Positions 24,472 to 35,000 of a stretch of DNA of 55,047 nt are shown one piece after another. The notes beneath the pieces were generated by a model, which was not told where the DNA came from, ran no database searches, and saw only the letters and a program-made list of their open reading frames with translations. The stretch is taken from assembly GCA_030652255.1 (NCBI GenBank), contig JAUSAZ010000139.1, forward strand, positions 1-55,047. Reading direction: 5' to 3'. Every line of letters starts with the position of its first letter. Position 1 is the first letter of the stretch. The position numbers and the translations under genes were made by a program. Source of the stretch: Myxococcales bacterium. Its GTDB lineage: Bacteria; Myxococcota_A; Polyangia; Polyangiales; Ga0077539.

Positions 24472-26490
24472 TCAGCGGGCGGCGGGCGCCGCGAGGGCGG
24501 CGTCGATGCGGCGCTGGAACTCCTCGAAGGGCAGGGCGCCCGCGAAGAACTTGCCGTTGATGAAGAAGGCCGGGGTGCCGATCTGGGCGCCCGAGGCGTC
24601 CGCGGCGGCCATGTCGTCGCGGATGCGCGCCTGGTGCGTGTGGCCGTCGAGGGCGGCGCGGAAGCGCGCCATGTCGAGGCCCTGCTCCTGGGCGTAGCGC
24701 TCGAGGTCGGCGCGCTCGAGGTGCTGCTGGTTCTCGAACAGGTGGTCGTGGAAGCGCCAGAACCCCTGGTTGCCGCGCTGCGCGAACGCCTCCTGGGCGG
24801 CCTCCGCGGCGAGCATGGCGTTGTTGTGGAAGGGGAGGGGGTAGTCGCGCCACACGAAGCGCACCTGGGTGGGGTAGCGCGTGCGGATCTGGGCGATCTG
24901 CGACGCGACGCGCGAGCAGAACGGGCACTGGTAGTCCGAGAAGTGCTGGATCACGACGCGGGCGTTGGCCGGGCCGAAGCTCGGGGCGCGGGGGTTGTCG
25001 CGCACGGTGTAGACGCGGTTCTCGTCCTCGGCGGGGGCCGCCGGGGTGGGGGCCGCGGCCGCCGCGCCGCCGCCGGTGCGGCGGATGGTGGTGTCGGCCT
25101 CGGCCATCATGCGCTCGTAGAGGTTGGCGCGGGTGGTGCCGGGGTGCGACCGCATGAACTCCTCGGCCTTGGTCTTGACCTCATCGATGAGGGTGACGAA
25201 GGCGGCCTCCGGCTGCGCGCCGACGAGGCGGCGGCCGTTGATGAAGAAGTGCGGGGTGCCGTTGGCCTCGAGCTGCTGCGCGAGGGCGTGGTCGGCGTCG
25301 ATGGCGGCGATGTGCGTGTGGTTGGCCATCGCGGCGGTGTAGCGGGGGATGTTCAGGTTGGCCTGGGCCGCGTAGCGGTCGAGGTCCGGCCGGTCGAGGG
25401 CCGTCTGGTTCTGGAACAGGATGCCGTGCATCTGCCAGAAGCCGGCGTTGCCGCGCTGGGCGAAGGCCTCCATGGCGAGCTCGGCGGCGGGCCGGGCCTT
25501 GTCGTGGAAGGGCAGCGGCTCGTTCTTCCACACGATGCGGATGTCGTTGCCGTAGCGGGTGCGCAGCGCGTCCATGGTGGGGTTCACGCGCGAGCAGAAG
25601 GGGCACTGGAAGTCCGAGAAGACGACCACGGTGACGAGGGCGGTGTTGGGGCCCTGGACGGGCGAGTTGCCCACCGGGACGCGGAGCACCTGCGCCGGGT
25701 CGGGCTCCGCCGGGCGCTGCTGCGGCTGCGAGGGCGTCGGGGGGGCCTCACCCGGGACGGGGTCGGCCACCATGTTGGCGTACACGCGGTTGCGCGGCTG
25801 GATGGTGCGCGCGCGGGCGAGCACCTGGTCGATGACGGTCTTGAAGCGGTCGAAGGGCTGGGCGCCGGTGACCTGCGTGCCGTTGATGAAGAAGTTGGGC
25901 GTGCCCTGCGCGCCGACGGCCTGGGCGAGCGCCTTGTCGCGGTCGATGGCGGCCACGTGCGTGTGGTTGGTCATGGCCGTGCGGAAGCGCGCCATGTTGA
26001 GGCCGATCTGGCCCGCGAGGCGCTCCAGGGTGGCCGTGTCGAGGTTCTGCTGGTTCTGGTAGAGCAGCCCGTGCATCTGCCAGAACTTGGCGTTGCCGCC
26101 CTGGGCGAAGGCCTCCATGGCGGCCTCGGCCGCGGGGACGGCGTTGTTGTGGAACGGCAGCGGCGCGTTCTTCCAGACGAGCCGCACGTCGTTGCCGTAC
26201 TGCGTGCGGATCTGGCGGAGGGTGTCCTCCACCCGCGTGCAGAACGGGCACTGGAAGTCCGAGAACTCAACGATGGTGACGAGCGCGTTGGCGGGGCCCA
26301 GCGACGGCGAGTTGCCGACCGGGATCCGCTCTGCGTCGACCATGTTGGGTCCGTTGGCGTTGTTGGCGGTCGCCTCGGCGGCGACTTCGCCGCCCGGCTC
26401 CGCAGGTGCCTTCGAGCCCGTGATGTTGCCCACCACGAACCCGAGCACCAGCGCCATGATGATGGAGATGGCAGATGCTCCCTTGCTCAC
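24472..26490 (-). CDS. Membrane-anchored triple DsbA-like thiol oxidoreductase
   Basis: 672 residues from the GTG at 26490, preceded by AGAGGA with good spacing. An N-terminal membrane anchor (IIMALVLGFVVGNITG, residues 10-25) is followed by three complete DsbA-like domains. Each has a CPFC active site (81-84, 296-299, 522-525) and a later cis-Pro loop: GTPNFFING, GTPHFFING, GTPAFFING. Domains are joined by Pro/Ala-rich linkers. CPFC instead of CPHC is typical of the thioredoxin_4/DsbA-like family. It would oxidise or isomerise disulfides outside the cytoplasm, fitting the Cys-rich lipoproteins encoded nearby. Three tandem domains in one chain is unusual. Confidence 0.88.
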   Translation of the reverse strand: MSKGASAISIIMALVLGFVVGNITGSKAPAEPGGEVAAEATANNANGPNMVDAERIPVGNSPSLGPANALVTIVEFSDFQCPFCTRVEDTLRQIRTQYGNDVRLVWKNAPLPFHNNAVPAAEAAMEAFAQGGNAKFWQMHGLLYQNQQNLDTATLERLAGQIGLNMARFRTAMTNHTHVAAIDRDKALAQAVGAQGTPNFFINGTQVTGAQPFDRFKTVIDQVLARARTIQPRNRVYANMVADPVPGEAPPTPSQPQQRPAEPDPAQVLRVPVGNSPVQGPNTALVTVVVFSDFQCPFCSRVNPTMDALRTRYGNDIRIVWKNEPLPFHDKARPAAELAMEAFAQRGNAGFWQMHGILFQNQTALDRPDLDRYAAQANLNIPRYTAAMANHTHIAAIDADHALAQQLEANGTPHFFINGRRLVGAQPEAAFVTLIDEVKTKAEEFMRSHPGTTRANLYERMMAEADTTIRRTGGGAAAAAPTPAAPAEDENRVYTVRDNPRAPSFGPANARVVIQHFSDYQCPFCSRVASQIAQIRTRYPTQVRFVWRDYPLPFHNNAMLAAEAAQEAFAQRGNQGFWRFHDHLFENQQHLERADLERYAQEQGLDMARFRAALDGHTHQARIRDDMAAADASGAQIGTPAFFINGKFFAGALPFEEFQRRIDAALAAPAAR

Positions 26491-26803
26491 AAGATCCTCT
26501 GTTCCATGGTCAGTGTTCGAAGGAGGCGCCGCGCGACGCTGACCGTCCTCGCGCGGAGCCTGTACGGAAGAAGACATTCGTGTGCCCGGTGCGCGGGCTC
26601 TACCCCGCTCTCCCCGACGACGACGCACCGGACACGTTCGTTGGCGCCAGCAGGGGGAGTTCCACGGCGTGGTGCGTGCGATCCGGCGCTGAGAGGTCAG
26701 CGCCCGGGACGCGACACCCGCCGTCGCAGTCAGCGCCCCGCGGACGGTCCACGAGCCGGAGGTGATCCGTTCGCGAGCGTCGGTTGCAGGGAGTTGACCG
26801 CGT
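26491..26803. other. 313-bp intergenic stretch
   Basis: No convincing gene. It holds the hairpin at 26685-26704 and must contain the promoter of the triple-DsbA gene, which I could not pick out with confidence. Confidence 0.5.
26685..26704 (-). terminator. Candidate hairpin terminator after the secreted-protein gene
   Basis: GGCGCTGA (26685-26692) pairs perfectly with TCAGCGCC (26697-26704) around a 4-nt loop. It lies downstream of the minus-strand gene ending at 26804. There is no U-run, so it may act with Rho or just be a processing or REP-like hairpin. Confidence 0.4.
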
Positions 26804-27244
26804 TCAGGCGCTGGGCGGGCGCCACGGAGACCGCGCCTGACCTGCGCGCGGACCGCCATGGAACTGCGCCGCCGGGTCGAACACGTCGACCGCCTGCGGG
26901 GGGATTTCGAGGGTGTGGGAGACGACCTCGACGGGCTCGTGGTGCATGTCCCAGGCGCCGCCGTGGTGACGGGGGGCGTCGGGCCGATCGACGTGGCAGC
27001 CGGGCTGCGTGGGGTCGCTGCACAGCGTGGGAGCCTGCGAGTGGGACGGGAGGGACGGGAGCGCCGGGAGGGCCGCGGCGACACGCTTGGCCGTCTTCGC
27101 GGGCGAGCTCACCTGGTCGTTGGCGACCGGGAGGTGGCTCGCGAGGACGCCGTAGCACCGGGCCTGCACCTGCTGCGCAGACGCCGACCCCCCCGTGAGG
27201 ATCACGGCGAAGGCGGCGCAGAGGGCGAGGAGGAGTGGGCGCAT
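26804..27244 (-). CDS. Secreted protein of unknown function
   Basis: 146 residues from the ATG at 27244. A clear Sec signal peptide (MRPLLLALCAAFAVILTGGS, then ASAQQ) suggests cleavage after ASA. The mature part contains ARCYGVLASHLPVAND near its start, a His/Asp/Pro-rich middle (HVDRPDAPRHHGGAWDMHHE) and no recognised domain. The His/Met content could suit metal binding, but that is speculation. It is upstream of the triple-DsbA gene on the same strand, separated by 313 bp. Confidence 0.6.
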   Translation of the reverse strand: MRPLLLALCAAFAVILTGGSASAQQVQARCYGVLASHLPVANDQVSSPAKTAKRVAAALPALPSLPSHSQAPTLCSDPTQPGCHVDRPDAPRHHGGAWDMHHEPVEVVSHTLEIPPQAVDVFDPAAQFHGGPRAGQARSPWRPPSA

Positions 27245-27953
27245 CCGGTGGTGTCGGCGCAGGGAGTACCCGATCGTCGACCATCGCGCAACCATCGGAC
27301 CCCGGAGCCCTATTCCCAGCCACGGGACCCAAAAATAGACACAGGGGACGATCCGCAGCCGAAGCCTTGGAGCGTCCCCTGTGGAGGTACCAACGCCCAC
27401 CGCGTCACCGCGGCGGGGGCGCGGAGACTACCCGCCGACCCTGGGCATTGAACCTACATTGGTGAGACGAGAGTGATGCTTGCCCATTGTGCGCCTTTAC
27501 CTCCCGCGGCGATGCCGCAGCCCGAGGGATGCCAGGAGTGATCCCGGTCCACGTTCCGAGCCTTCGAGTGAAGTGGAGCCGGTGCGCACCATGCGCCCGC
27601 GCTCGGGTTTCGTCGCAGGGAACACTCGCGTGTTCGGGACCATCCCCGGGACCATCGTCCACCCGGTGACCGTCGCAGCAGGACCCTCAGCCACCGATGA
27701 CCAGTGTCGCTCTTGCGAGCCGTGATCTGCATCAGCGCACGATGGACACGCCACGATCAAGCCGACCCTATCACCGCACCCCCCGTCGCGCCAAGAGACT
27801 TGTCCATCGCCCGCGCTGCGCCGTCGTCGGTCAGGGCCCTCGTCAGCTCCACGCGCTCCTCCATTGACGAGACAGACAATGTCACTGCGTGTGACAGGCT
27901 ATGTCCATGGTGTGGTGGCGCCCGCGGCGCATCGACCCTTACGCTCCGTAGCG
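27245..27953. other. 709-bp gene-poor region
   Basis: Lower and more mixed composition than the neighbours, with no frame that looks like a protein. It contains a strong palindrome at 27341-27382 and a TGTCA-N7-TGACA inverted repeat at 27880-27896 just before the next gene. It may be the remains of a decayed gene or mobile insertion. Confidence 0.5.
27341..27382. repeat. Palindromic element, possibly REP/Y1-transposase-like
   Basis: ACAGGGGACG (27341-27350) and CGTCCCCTGT (27373-27382) form a perfect 10-bp stem with a 22-nt loop. It is preceded by the A/T-rich AAAAATAGAC. Short palindromes carrying GGGGAC(G) next to A-rich flanks are common around IS200-like or REP-associated tyrosine transposases, but no transposase is present here. 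Confidence 0.4.
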
Positions 27954-28434
27954 ATGAACACCGCGACGCAGCCCCTCCCCACCATCACCGGGCACCGCTG
28001 GATCGAGGGCGCCGACGGGCTCCACCCTCGCGCCGTGGCGCTGGCGTCGCGGCGTCACCTGGCGCGCGAACGCTTCTACACGACGGTGCTGCCCGACATG
28101 GCCCGGCGGGGTGTGCCCCGGCAGGTGCACGGCATCGGGCCGAGGGGAGGGTCGTCGCGCGCCATCTGGTCATGGTGGAAGGTCCCTGGCGAGCAGCGGG
28201 TGCTGTGGGCGCTACAGGTGAGCACCCGGCAGGTGCGCGGCGCCACCGGGGGGAAGGCCCCGGCCAACGACGGCTACGTGCTCGCGGCGTGGGGCGACGG
28301 CCCGGTCATCGCGTGGGCCAACGAGCTGCCCGCGGTGCGCGCGGTGCTGCGCGAGGCGCTCACGACGCTGCCGGCGTGGCTGGCCGGGGGCGTGGTGTCG
28401 GGCGACGCGACGCTGCCGCTGCGCATCGTCCCGG

Positions 28435-29886
<1,452 letters not shown>

Positions 29887-29909
29887 CCGCGCCGGAACCT
29901 ATACCCCCT

Positions 29910-30878
29910 TCAGAGCCACTTCTTGTGGCGGAACCACAGGGCCATCCCGCTGCCCACCACCGCCATCAGCCCGAGCGCGAAGGCGTAGCCGTAGCGCCAG
30001 TGGAGCTCGGGCATGTGGTCGAAGTTCATCCCGTAGACCCCGGCGATGAAGGTCAGCGGCAGCATGATCGTCGACACCAGGGCGAGGGTCTTCATGACCT
30101 CGTTCATCCGGTTGGACGTCTGCGAGAGGTACGCGTCGAGGGCCGCGGAGAGCAGCTCGCGGTTGCCCTCCGCGAGGTCGACCACCCGCACGAAGTGGTC
30201 GTGGATGTCGCGGAAGAAGGGCAGCGCCCGCTCGGGGATCTGCTCGAACTCCCCGCGCGACAGCCGCTGGAGCACCTCGCGCTGGTGCGCCGCCGTCCGC
30301 CGCACCCGCTGGAGGGCGCGCTTCAGACGGAAGATCCGCGGCACGATGTCGGTGGAGGTGCGCTCGACCACGTCGGTCTCGAGCGCGTCGACCTGCTCGT
30401 CGAAGGCCTCCGTGAGCGGGAGGTAGAGGTCCACCATGCGGTCGATGACCGCGTGGGCGATGAAGGCCGGGCCGCGCTCCATCACCTTGGTGTTGCGGGA
30501 GAACTCCTCGGCCACCTCCGCGGGCGCCCTCAGCTGCCCCCGGTGGTGGGTGAGCAGCCAGCGCTGCGAGAGCACCAGGTCGAGCTCCACGGTGCCCGCC
30601 CGCTCGACGTCGGTGCCCGTGCACACCACCCCGTGGATCACCACGTAGAGGTACTCGCCGTAGTCCTCGACCTTCGGCCCCGGCCGGTCGAGGAGGATGT
30701 CCTCCACCGCGAGCGGGTGCAGCTTCAGCACGTCGGTCAGCAGCGCGTGCAGGGGCGCGTCGATGCTGCTGGTGTCGATCCAGAAGGTCTCCTCCCGCTC
30801 CAGGAGCTCGCGCACCTCCCCGAGGTCGGAGGTCTGGCGCACCCCGGTCGGCGTACGCACGTGGATCGTCGTCGTCAT
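29910..30878 (-). CDS. corA: CorA-family magnesium/cobalt transporter
   Basis: 322 residues. The long cytosolic domain leads to two C-terminal membrane helices. The first helix ends with the diagnostic YGMNF (FIAGVYGMNFDHMPELHWRY), and the second (GYAFALGLMAVVGSGMALWF) ends in a Lys-rich tail. The MPEL loop after YGMNF is the conserved periplasmic selectivity loop. It takes up Mg2+ as a pentamer. It is flanked by two FHA-domain signalling genes and ends 24 bp from the start of the sigma-54 activator on the same strand. Confidence 0.93.
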   Translation of the reverse strand: MTTTIHVRTPTGVRQTSDLGEVRELLEREETFWIDTSSIDAPLHALLTDVLKLHPLAVEDILLDRPGPKVEDYGEYLYVVIHGVVCTGTDVERAGTVELDLVLSQRWLLTHHRGQLRAPAEVAEEFSRNTKVMERGPAFIAHAVIDRMVDLYLPLTEAFDEQVDALETDVVERTSTDIVPRIFRLKRALQRVRRTAAHQREVLQRLSRGEFEQIPERALPFFRDIHDHFVRVVDLAEGNRELLSAALDAYLSQTSNRMNEVMKTLALVSTIMLPLTFIAGVYGMNFDHMPELHWRYGYAFALGLMAVVGSGMALWFRHKKWL

Positions 30879-30961
30879 CGATTCTGTACGCCACGATAGC
30901 CGATCGTGAGATCGGGGATGCAGCGGTCCATGGAGGGGTGGTACGGTCCACGGAGGTGACG

Positions 30962-31942
30962 ATGCCCGACGAGCGCCGAACCCCCGGTGCCCCAGCCCGA
31001 AGTGCCTCCTCGCCGCGCGACACGGTGGTCGACCGCGTGGCCGGCGGCACGCCAGAGTCGCTGCGCACCATCCCCCTGGAGGACGGTCGCTCCATCCGCG
31101 ACGAGCTGCACCACGCCATCAAGGACGCCCGGCGCCCGTCGGTGGTGGTGATGTCCGGCGGGGCCGTCGGGGCGCGGGCGCGGCTGTCGGGCAACGCGAG
31201 CCTCGGGCGCGACCCCACCTGCGAGGTGGTGCTCCCCGACGCCGGGGTCTCCTGGCGGCACGCGCGCATCGAAGACCGCGGCGACGCGTGGGTGCTCGTC
31301 GACCTCGGGAGCACCAACGGCTCGCAGGTCAACGGCGTGCGCAGCGCCGAGGGGCGGCTGGCGCACGGCGACCGCATCACCCTGGGGCGCACCATCCTGC
31401 GCTTCGAGATGCAAGACCCGCTCGACCAGGCCTACGACGAGCACCTCGAGCGGCTGCTGCACATCGACGACCTCTCGGGGCTCTTCGTGCGGCGGCGCTT
31501 CGACATGGAGCTCTCCAGGAGCCTCGCGGCGGCGACCGCCAGCGGCCGCAGCATCGCGCTGCTGGTGATGGACATGGACGGCATCAAGGCCATCAACGAC
31601 CGACACGGGCACCTCTTCGGGGCGTACACCATCGGCGAGACGGGGCGGGTCATCGGGGAGGTGCTGGGCGATCGGGGCATCGGGTCGCGCTTCGGGGGGG
31701 ACGAGTTCTGCGCGCTGCTGCCCGACCACGATCAAGACCGGGCCTTCGCGCTGGCGGAGGAGATCCACGCGGCGGTCAACCGGCACGAGTACGCGCGGGA
31801 GGGCGTGACGCTGCGGCCGGGTATCTCCATCGGCGTGGCGGCGTTTCCGGAGAACGCCCCCGACGCGGAGAAGCTGTTCCAGCGCGCAGACGAGGCGCTC
31901 TATCGGGCGAAGCAGGGAGGGCGCAACCGCGTGATGCGCTAG
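30962..31942 (+). CDS. FHA-GGDEF diguanylate cyclase
   Basis: 326 residues from the ATG at 30962, which has a strong GGAGGTG five bases upstream. An FHA domain (about 75-145) carries ASLGRDPTCEVVLPDAGVS, WRHARIED and GSTNGSQVNG. A GGDEF domain follows with LLVMDMDGIKAINDRHGH, SRFGGDEFCALLPD and ADEALYRAKQGGRN, all active-site residues intact. An RxxD inhibitory site is not seen at the usual place. It should make c-di-GMP under phosphothreonine control. It is divergent from corA with an 83-bp spacer. Confidence 0.92.
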   Translation: MPDERRTPGAPARSASSPRDTVVDRVAGGTPESLRTIPLEDGRSIRDELHHAIKDARRPSVVVMSGGAVGARARLSGNASLGRDPTCEVVLPDAGVSWRHARIEDRGDAWVLVDLGSTNGSQVNGVRSAEGRLAHGDRITLGRTILRFEMQDPLDQAYDEHLERLLHIDDLSGLFVRRRFDMELSRSLAAATASGRSIALLVMDMDGIKAINDRHGHLFGAYTIGETGRVIGEVLGDRGIGSRFGGDEFCALLPDHDQDRAFALAEEIHAAVNRHEYAREGVTLRPGISIGVAAFPENAPDAEKLFQRADEALYRAKQGGRNRVMR

Positions 31943-32000
31943 TCGGCGCATCGTCGGTCCCGCAACGAGAGCCCGCACGACGGGCGGTGGATGGTGAGCG

Positions 32001-35000
32001 ATGTTCGAGGTCCGATGCCCAGGCTGCCAGAATCCCTTCGAGCTCGACGAGCGTCGTGTGCCTCGCAACGGGATGACGATGCGATGCCCGAAGTGCCAGA
32101 CCACCTTCGTGGTCAAGCGCCCGGAGACCATCGGCTTCGCGGGGGCGCCGCCCCCCCCTGACGGAGCCCGCGCCGTCCCCCTCCCGATGCCCGTCGCGCC
32201 GCAGGCCGCCGGGGGGAGGGCCCCGCCGCCCATCCCGATGCCCGGCGCGCCGAGTCCGGTCGCGCGCCCGCAGGTGCCCATCGACCTCGCCGCCGAGCTC
32301 ATCGGCCGCACCCCCGCGCCGCCGCCCGACCTCCTCCCCGGCTCCAACGACTCCAGCTGGGAACTCTCCGTCGACCTGCCGATGTCCGCCGCCGACGTGG
32401 GCCTCCCGACGCCCGCCGAGCCCGAGGCCCGTCGCCGCGCGGCCGCCCCCCCCTCGGCCGGCGTCCCGGGCGCACCCCCGCCCGGAACCAACGTCAAGGC
32501 CACGCTGACGATGCTCCCCGACCTGCGCCCGGACCTGCAGGCCGTCACCGGGCGACCGTCCCCGCGGCCCATTCCCCCCGAAGAAGTGGGCCTCCCGGGC
32601 ATCTCCGCGGGGCTGCCCGTGCCGGTCGCGGGGCTGCCCGCGGTCTACCACGGCAACGTCGGTCTCCCGCAGGTGTCCGCCGGGCTCCCGCAGGTGTCCG
32701 CCGGGCTCCCACAGGTCGCAGCGGGCCTGCCCCAGATGGCCGCCGGTCTCCCGATGAACGCGGCCGGTCTCCCGATGAACGCGGCCGGTCTCCCGATGAA
32801 CGCCGCCGGTCTCCCGATGGGCGCCGCCGGGCTCCCGATGAACGCCGCCGGTCTCCCGATGGGCGCGGCCAACCTCCCGATGGGCGCCGCCAACCTCCCG
32901 ATGAACGCCGCCAACCTCCCGATGGGCGCCGCGGAGCTGCCGATGGGCTCCGCAGAGCTGCCGGGGCTCGAGCCGGACATGCCGGTCAGCAGCCCGCGGC
33001 AGGTGGTGCTCGGGCGCGTCAACGTCGAGCGTCGCGCGTTCACGATGACCGACTCCGACGACCTCCCGTCGCTCGCGGGAGACGCCGCGCTGCCGTCGGT
33101 GCGGGCACCCAGCCCCGGCGCGGTGCGCGAGGAGTACGCGGTGTCCATGGACGACCGCAACGACCGCGGCTTCGGCCACGGCGGCGTGAATTACGGCGAG
33201 CTCGACCTCGGCGACGTCATCGGCCAGCCGATGCCCCCGAGCGGGCCGGCGGTGAATACCTTCCAGGGTAATCCCTTCCCTCCGCAGGGCCATGGCCAGG
33301 GTCAGGGCCAGGGTCAGGGGCTGGACTTCGGGCAGGAGTTCGACGCGCTCCCGGGGGGCCCGGGCCGCGGGTACGCCGACCCTGGCGCCCAGGGCATTCC
33401 GGCGCCGACGCCCAAGAAGGTGACGCCGGCGAAGAAGGAGGTCCGCAAGGCCGCGGAGAGCGACGGGCCCCGGCGCCCGTGGATGCAGTACGCCCTCTAC
33501 GGCACCCTCGGCGTGCTGGGCGTCGGCGTGCTGGGCGGCGCGGCGCTCGCGACCACGGAGTACGGCGCCTTCGGGAAGAACTGGTTCGACGAGCAGCTCC
33601 ACGGGCCCGAGCGCCACGCGGCGGCGACGCGGGCGATCCAGTACGTCGACCGGCTGATGGAGCATGACACCTACGACCGCGCCATCGCGGGCCTGCGCCG
33701 GGTCGAGCAGGCCCTCGCGCGCGTCCCGAAGGAGCGCGAGCTCAAGGCGTACATCGTCTACGCCAACAACCTCGTGGTGCTGCGCTTCGGGGCCGACCCG
33801 TCGCGCACCGGCCGCGCCCGCACGCTCCTCGCGGAGCTCGCCGAGGCGCCGCCGGGGATGCAGTTCCTGGCGCTGGCGAAGGCCTCCGACGCGCTGGCCC
33901 GGGGCAACGCCCGGGAGGCCCTGCGCCTCGCCCGCAACGACCCCAACGGGCGCGACCTCGCGACGATGGCCGCCGCGGCGCTCAACGACAACGCCCAGTG
34001 GCTGCGCTACGCCACCGCGGGCCGCCAGCGGCACCCCACCGCGCGCTCCCGCTACCTCCTGGCGCAGGCGTACTACGCGACCGGCGACGTGGCCGCGGCG
34101 CGGCGCATGGCCGAGGAGACCCTCCAGCACGAGGCGCACCACCCCGGCGCGCGCGTGATGCTGGCGCGCATCGTGGGGCAGCGCGAGGAGGGCCAGGCCC
34201 GCGCGCTCTCGCTGCTGCAAGACCTGGTGGGCACCACCGCCCGCGGCTCGGCGGTGAGCTACGCGTCGCCGACCGAGCGCGCCGACGCCTGCGTGGTGGC
34301 CGGCCAGATCGAGATGGCGCGCGACCGGGTGTCCGTGGCGCAGACGCGCTTCCAGCGGGCGCTCGAGCTCGAGCCCCGCAGCGCGACGGCGCTCGTGGGC
34401 ATCGGGTCGATCCTGTACCGCCAGGGCAACTTCACCGACGCGCAGGCGCGCTTCCGCAACGCCCACAGCGCCGATCCGCAGAACCTCGACGCCATCATCG
34501 GCATCGCGCAGTCGACGCTGTCGCTCAACCAGCCCGCGGAGGCCAAGGCGGCGCTCGAGCCCGCGGTGCAGGAGCACCCCAACGACGGCCGGCTCCACTA
34601 CTGGCTCGGGCGCGCGCTCGCCGCCACCAACGACCAGCGCTCGCTGGCGCAGCAGTCGTTCCGAGAGGCCATCCGGCTGCAGCCCGACAACCTCGACGCG
34701 TACGTCTCGCTCTCCGAGCTGCTCATCGCGATGCAGCGCAACGACGCCGCCGACCAGGTGCTCGTCGAGGCCCGCGCCCGGGTGCCCGACAACGCGGCCA
34801 TCCACCGCGCGCTCGCCCACGGCCGCCTCGCCCGCGGCGACGTCAACGGCGCCGAGCAGGAGCTGCGCATCGCCCTCCAGCGCGACCCCGAAGACGTGCG
34901 CGCCCACTACGCCCTCGGCGACGTGTACCGCCGCATGCAGCGCCTCGACGACGCCACCCGGCAGCTCGACACCGTGGCCCGCATCGACCCCGACTACCCC

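Noticed and set aside
27400..27480. tRNA remnant suggested by a T-arm-like ATTGAACCTAC segment
   Set aside because: No matching acceptor, D or anticodon stems could be drawn on either strand.
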